Of a stretch of 64,000 nucleotides of DNA, positions 62,055 to 64,000 are shown piece by piece; the first letter of the stretch is position 1, and each line of letters opens with the position of its first letter. The notes below the pieces were generated by a model, which searched no databases, was not told the DNA's origin, and worked only from the letters and a program-made list of their open reading frames with translations. The DNA is from Adhaeribacter arboris (GTDB taxonomy: Bacteria > Bacteroidota > Bacteroidia > Cytophagales > Hymenobacteraceae), in assembly GCF_003023845.1 (NCBI RefSeq), contig NZ_PYFT01000001.1:6262001-6326000 (forward strand), written 5' to 3'. Position numbers and translations under genes: made by a program.

Positions 62055-63218
62055 CTAATAGATGAATTCGCCGTATTTACTTTGAATAGTAAGCTTATTA
62101 TTTTCGCTTGCTTCTACATGGCCGATTATCTGAGCTTCGATGTTAAAAGATTTGGCAATGGCAATTAGATCAGATGCGTAAGCTTTCTCCAGGTATATTT
62201 CTAAGCGATGCCCCATGTTAAATACCTTATACATTTCGGCCCAATCAGTCTTGCTTTCTTTTTGAATAATATGAAACAAAGGAGGTGTCTCAAACAAATT
62301 ATTTTTAATTATGTGTACCTCATCGGTAAAATGCAGCACCTTGGTTTGTCCGCCACCGCTACAATGCACCATGCCGTGAAGATTTGCCCGGTGTTGGTTA
62401 AGGATTTCTTTTACAACGGGGGCATAAGTGCGGGTAGGGGAGAGGACTAATTTACCTACGTCTAAACCCGTGTCAACAACCGGGTCAGTAAGTTTATATT
62501 TGCCGGAATAAATTAAATCTTGCGGTACGCCCGGATCAAAGCTTTCCGGGTATTTAGCCGCTAAATATTTATGAAAAACATCATGCCGGGCTGACGTTAA
62601 GCCGTTGCTGCCCATACCGCCGTTGTATTCGGTTTCGTAGGTCGCTTGCCCAAAAGAGGCAAAGCCTACAATTACATCACCCGGTTGAATAGAATGGTTA
62701 GAAATTACTTCGTCGCGGCGCATGCGGGCAGTAACCGTGCTATCTACAATTATGGTCCGTACTAAATCGCCTACATCGGCCGTTTCGCCACCAGTGCTGT
62801 AAATGCCAATACCATTATCACGAAGCATCTGCAAAATTTCTTCGGTACCGTTAATAATAGCCGCAATTACTTCGCCGGGTACCAGATTTTTGTTCCGGCC
62901 AATGGTAGATGAGAGCAAAATAGTATCGGTCGCTCCTACACACAGTAAATCATCGGTATTCATGATAATGGCGTCTTGCGCAATACCTTTCCAAACCGAT
63001 AAATCGCCGGTTTCGCGCCAGTAAAGGTAAGCCAGCGACGATTTGGTACCAGCGCCGTCGGCATGCATAATATTGCAGTAATCCGGATCGCCACCCAATA
63101 TATCCGGAATAATTTTACAGAATGCCTTTGGAAAGAGCCCTTTATCAATATTTTTAATAGCTGCGTGCACGTCTTCTTTCGAGGCCGAAACACCCCGGCG
63201 CAGATACCTGTTTTCCAT
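62055..63218 (-). CDS. purM: AIR synthase-like protein (phosphoribosylformylglycinamidine cyclo-ligase, PurM family)
   Basis: It is 387 residues. The PurM/SelD fold shows VSASKEDVHAAIKNIDKG at the start, the nucleotide-binding ADGAGTKSSLAYLYW, DAIIMNTDDLLCVGATD, YSTGGETADVGDLVRT and GDVIVGFASFGQ. The C-terminal half has LHGMVHCSGGGQTKVLHF. Bacteroidota use this slightly divergent, longer PurM in purine synthesis (FGAM to AIR with ATP). No other pur gene is adjacent. The family is secure; assignment as the housekeeping PurM is likely. Confidence 0.85.
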   Translation of the reverse strand: MENRYLRRGVSASKEDVHAAIKNIDKGLFPKAFCKIIPDILGGDPDYCNIMHADGAGTKSSLAYLYWRETGDLSVWKGIAQDAIIMNTDDLLCVGATDTILLSSTIGRNKNLVPGEVIAAIINGTEEILQMLRDNGIGIYSTGGETADVGDLVRTIIVDSTVTARMRRDEVISNHSIQPGDVIVGFASFGQATYETEYNGGMGSNGLTSARHDVFHKYLAAKYPESFDPGVPQDLIYSGKYKLTDPVVDTGLDVGKLVLSPTRTYAPVVKEILNQHRANLHGMVHCSGGGQTKVLHFTDEVHIIKNNLFETPPLFHIIQKESKTDWAEMYKVFNMGHRLEIYLEKAYASDLIAIAKSFNIEAQIIGHVEASENNKLTIQSKYGEFIY

Positions 63219-63223
63219 GATTT

Positions 63224-63251
63224 AGTTGCTAGTTGCTAGTTGCTGGTTGTT
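63224..63251. repeat. Tandem seven-base word repeat at the purM start
   Basis: TAGTTGC is repeated nearly four times (63224-63251, TAGTTGCTAGTTGCTAGTTG and on) directly before the purM ATG. An inverted relative, AACCAGTAATCAGCAACTAA (63384-63403), lies at the other end of the gap beside the OmpA stop. Confidence 0.6.
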
Positions 63252-63300
63252 AGATTTACCACGCCTGAAAAATCGTAAACGATATACAACGATGCAAAAA

Positions 63301-63332
63301 TAAGAAAGCCGCTCTAATAAGCGGCTTTCTTA
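63301..63332 (-). terminator. Intrinsic terminator after the OmpA-family gene
   Basis: TAAGAAAGCCGCT (63301-63313) pairs perfectly with AGCGGCTTTCTTA (63320-63332), loop CTAATA. It ends the OmpA-family transcript on the minus strand. TATTTTTG (63302-63295, minus) overlaps it and fits a -7 element for purM, without a clear -33. Confidence 0.8.
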
Positions 63333-63406
63333 TATTATTTCCTTTAAGATTTTTAAATATTTGTCTGAATTAACTAATATCGATCAACCAGTAATCAGCA
63401 ACTAAA

Positions 63407-64000
63407 TTATTGGGCAATCTTAGTTACTTTAAACTCCGTACGGCGGTTACGCTGGTGTTCCTCTTCGGTTTTAGCATTCTTCACAATCAAACGGGTTTCG
63501 CCGTAACCTTTGGCCGTAATCCGGTTCGGAGCGATACCTTTCGAAATAATATAATCTACTGCCGATTGGGCCCGTCGTTGCGACAGGTCTAAGTTATAGG
63601 CATCTTTTCCGCGCACGTCGGTATGGGAGCTAAGCTCGATGGTAATTTTAGGATTGTCGTTTAAAGTTTGAACAATCTTATCGAGTTCTATAGCGGCATC
63701 CGGACGAATATTGGCTTTATCCAGGTCGTAATAGATGTTTTCGACTACAATGGCTTTATCCTTCACGATTTTACTTAAAACTAAATCAGCGGTCAGGCGA
63801 ATGTCGGTTTCTGGTTTCGTAAGTTGTGCCTGCGGCGGAGTTTTTCCAATAGTAGATACGGTCTGGCGGGCAGCAAAATAACCGGGATTTTCGGCCAATA
63901 TAGAATATGCCGTGGCCGTGTCTAGTTTAAAGCTTAGTTTGCCATCCGGGGTGGTAAAAGCCTGATCAACGGCTGTGCCTTTAGCGTCCTGCAATTCTAC
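63407..64000 (-). CDS. OmpA-family outer-membrane/peptidoglycan-binding protein (C-terminal part)
   Basis: The C-terminal ~197 residues of a gene that continues past the right edge; the frame is open through the last base. Residues ~75-190 form an OmpA/Pal peptidoglycan-binding domain: IYYDLDKANIRPDAAIELDKIV, ELSSHTDVRGKDAYNLDLSQRRAQSAVDYI and GYGETR...HQRNRRTEFKV with the Asp and Arg that grip diaminopimelate. The preceding part resembles a carboxypeptidase-regulatory-like beta domain (LSFKLDTATAYSILAENPGYFAARQ), common in large Bacteroidota OmpA proteins. Confidence 0.9.
   Translation of the reverse strand, partial: VELQDAKGTAVDQAFTTPDGKLSFKLDTATAYSILAENPGYFAARQTVSTIGKTPPQAQLTKPETDIRLTADLVLSKIVKDKAIVVENIYYDLDKANIRPDAAIELDKIVQTLNDNPKITIELSSHTDVRGKDAYNLDLSQRRAQSAVDYIISKGIAPNRITAKGYGETRLIVKNAKTEEEHQRNRRTEFKVTKIAQ

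Overview
The window is from a Bacteroidota chromosome. It is most likely a Cytophagales/Hymenobacteraceae-type bacterium (Adhaeribacter, Rufibacter or Pontibacter relatives). The evidence is a type IX secretion (T9SS) C-terminal sorting domain on a mannanase, TTTG/TAnnTTTG promoters, weak Shine-Dalgarno sequences, a short NuoG, and dispersed intergenic repeats common in this group. Genus is inference. No tRNA, rRNA, CRISPR array, phage or transposase gene was seen.

Layout. (1) 1-9.4 kb: an FG-GAP/ASPIC protein (partial), a secreted AGE-family epimerase with a C-terminal FN3 domain, a secreted TIM-barrel sugar isomerase/lyase-like protein, a GMC oxidoreductase broken by an in-frame amber codon plus its small partner subunit, a TolB-like propeller protein, and an AraC regulator. 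(2) 9.8-22.5 kb: a beta-mannan utilisation cluster. It has GH26 mannanase, SSS symporter, GH130 mannosylglucose phosphorylase, cellobiose 2-epimerase, cupin mannose-6-P isomerase-like protein, GH27 alpha-galactosidase, a large CBM35-CBM35-GH26-T9SS mannanase and an aldo/keto reductase. Together they describe galactomannan -> mannobiose -> mannosylglucose -> Man-1-P + Glc. No SusC/SusD pair is visible. (3) 22.7-37.3 kb: nitrate assimilation. It has a NarL/NarX-like two-component pair, NirB, NirD, an outer-membrane barrel, NarK, a single-chain nitrate reductase fused to an NAD(P)H-FAD/[2Fe-2S] module, and a sirohaem-reductase-like protein lacking catalytic cysteines but carrying a C-terminal rubredoxin. 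(4) 37.4-45.3 kb: molybdenum cofactor genes (moeA, moaC, a degenerate-MobB/MobA fusion, moaE, moaD, moaA) mixed with a metallo-hydrolase, an exported NIF3-like protein and a small unknown. These supply the cofactor of the nitrate reductase. (5) 45.3-59.5 kb, minus strand: all 14 complex I subunits nuoA-N, with a promoter upstream of nuoA and a terminator plus possible promoter between nuoJ and nuoK. (6) 59.9-64 kb: alpha/beta hydrolase, a broken DUF4476 gene, a PurM-like enzyme and a partial OmpA-family protein.

Between genes the window is rich in structure. There are three copies of a ~150-bp element with a conserved nested stem; two copies of a 143-bp nested palindrome (REPIN-like) bracketing the porin-narK-nitrate reductase block; and a family of short stuttering word repeats that recur, often inverted, at the two ends of gaps between co-directional genes. 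Three genes carry in-frame stops (TAG, TAA, TGA), which means either gene decay or sequence error.
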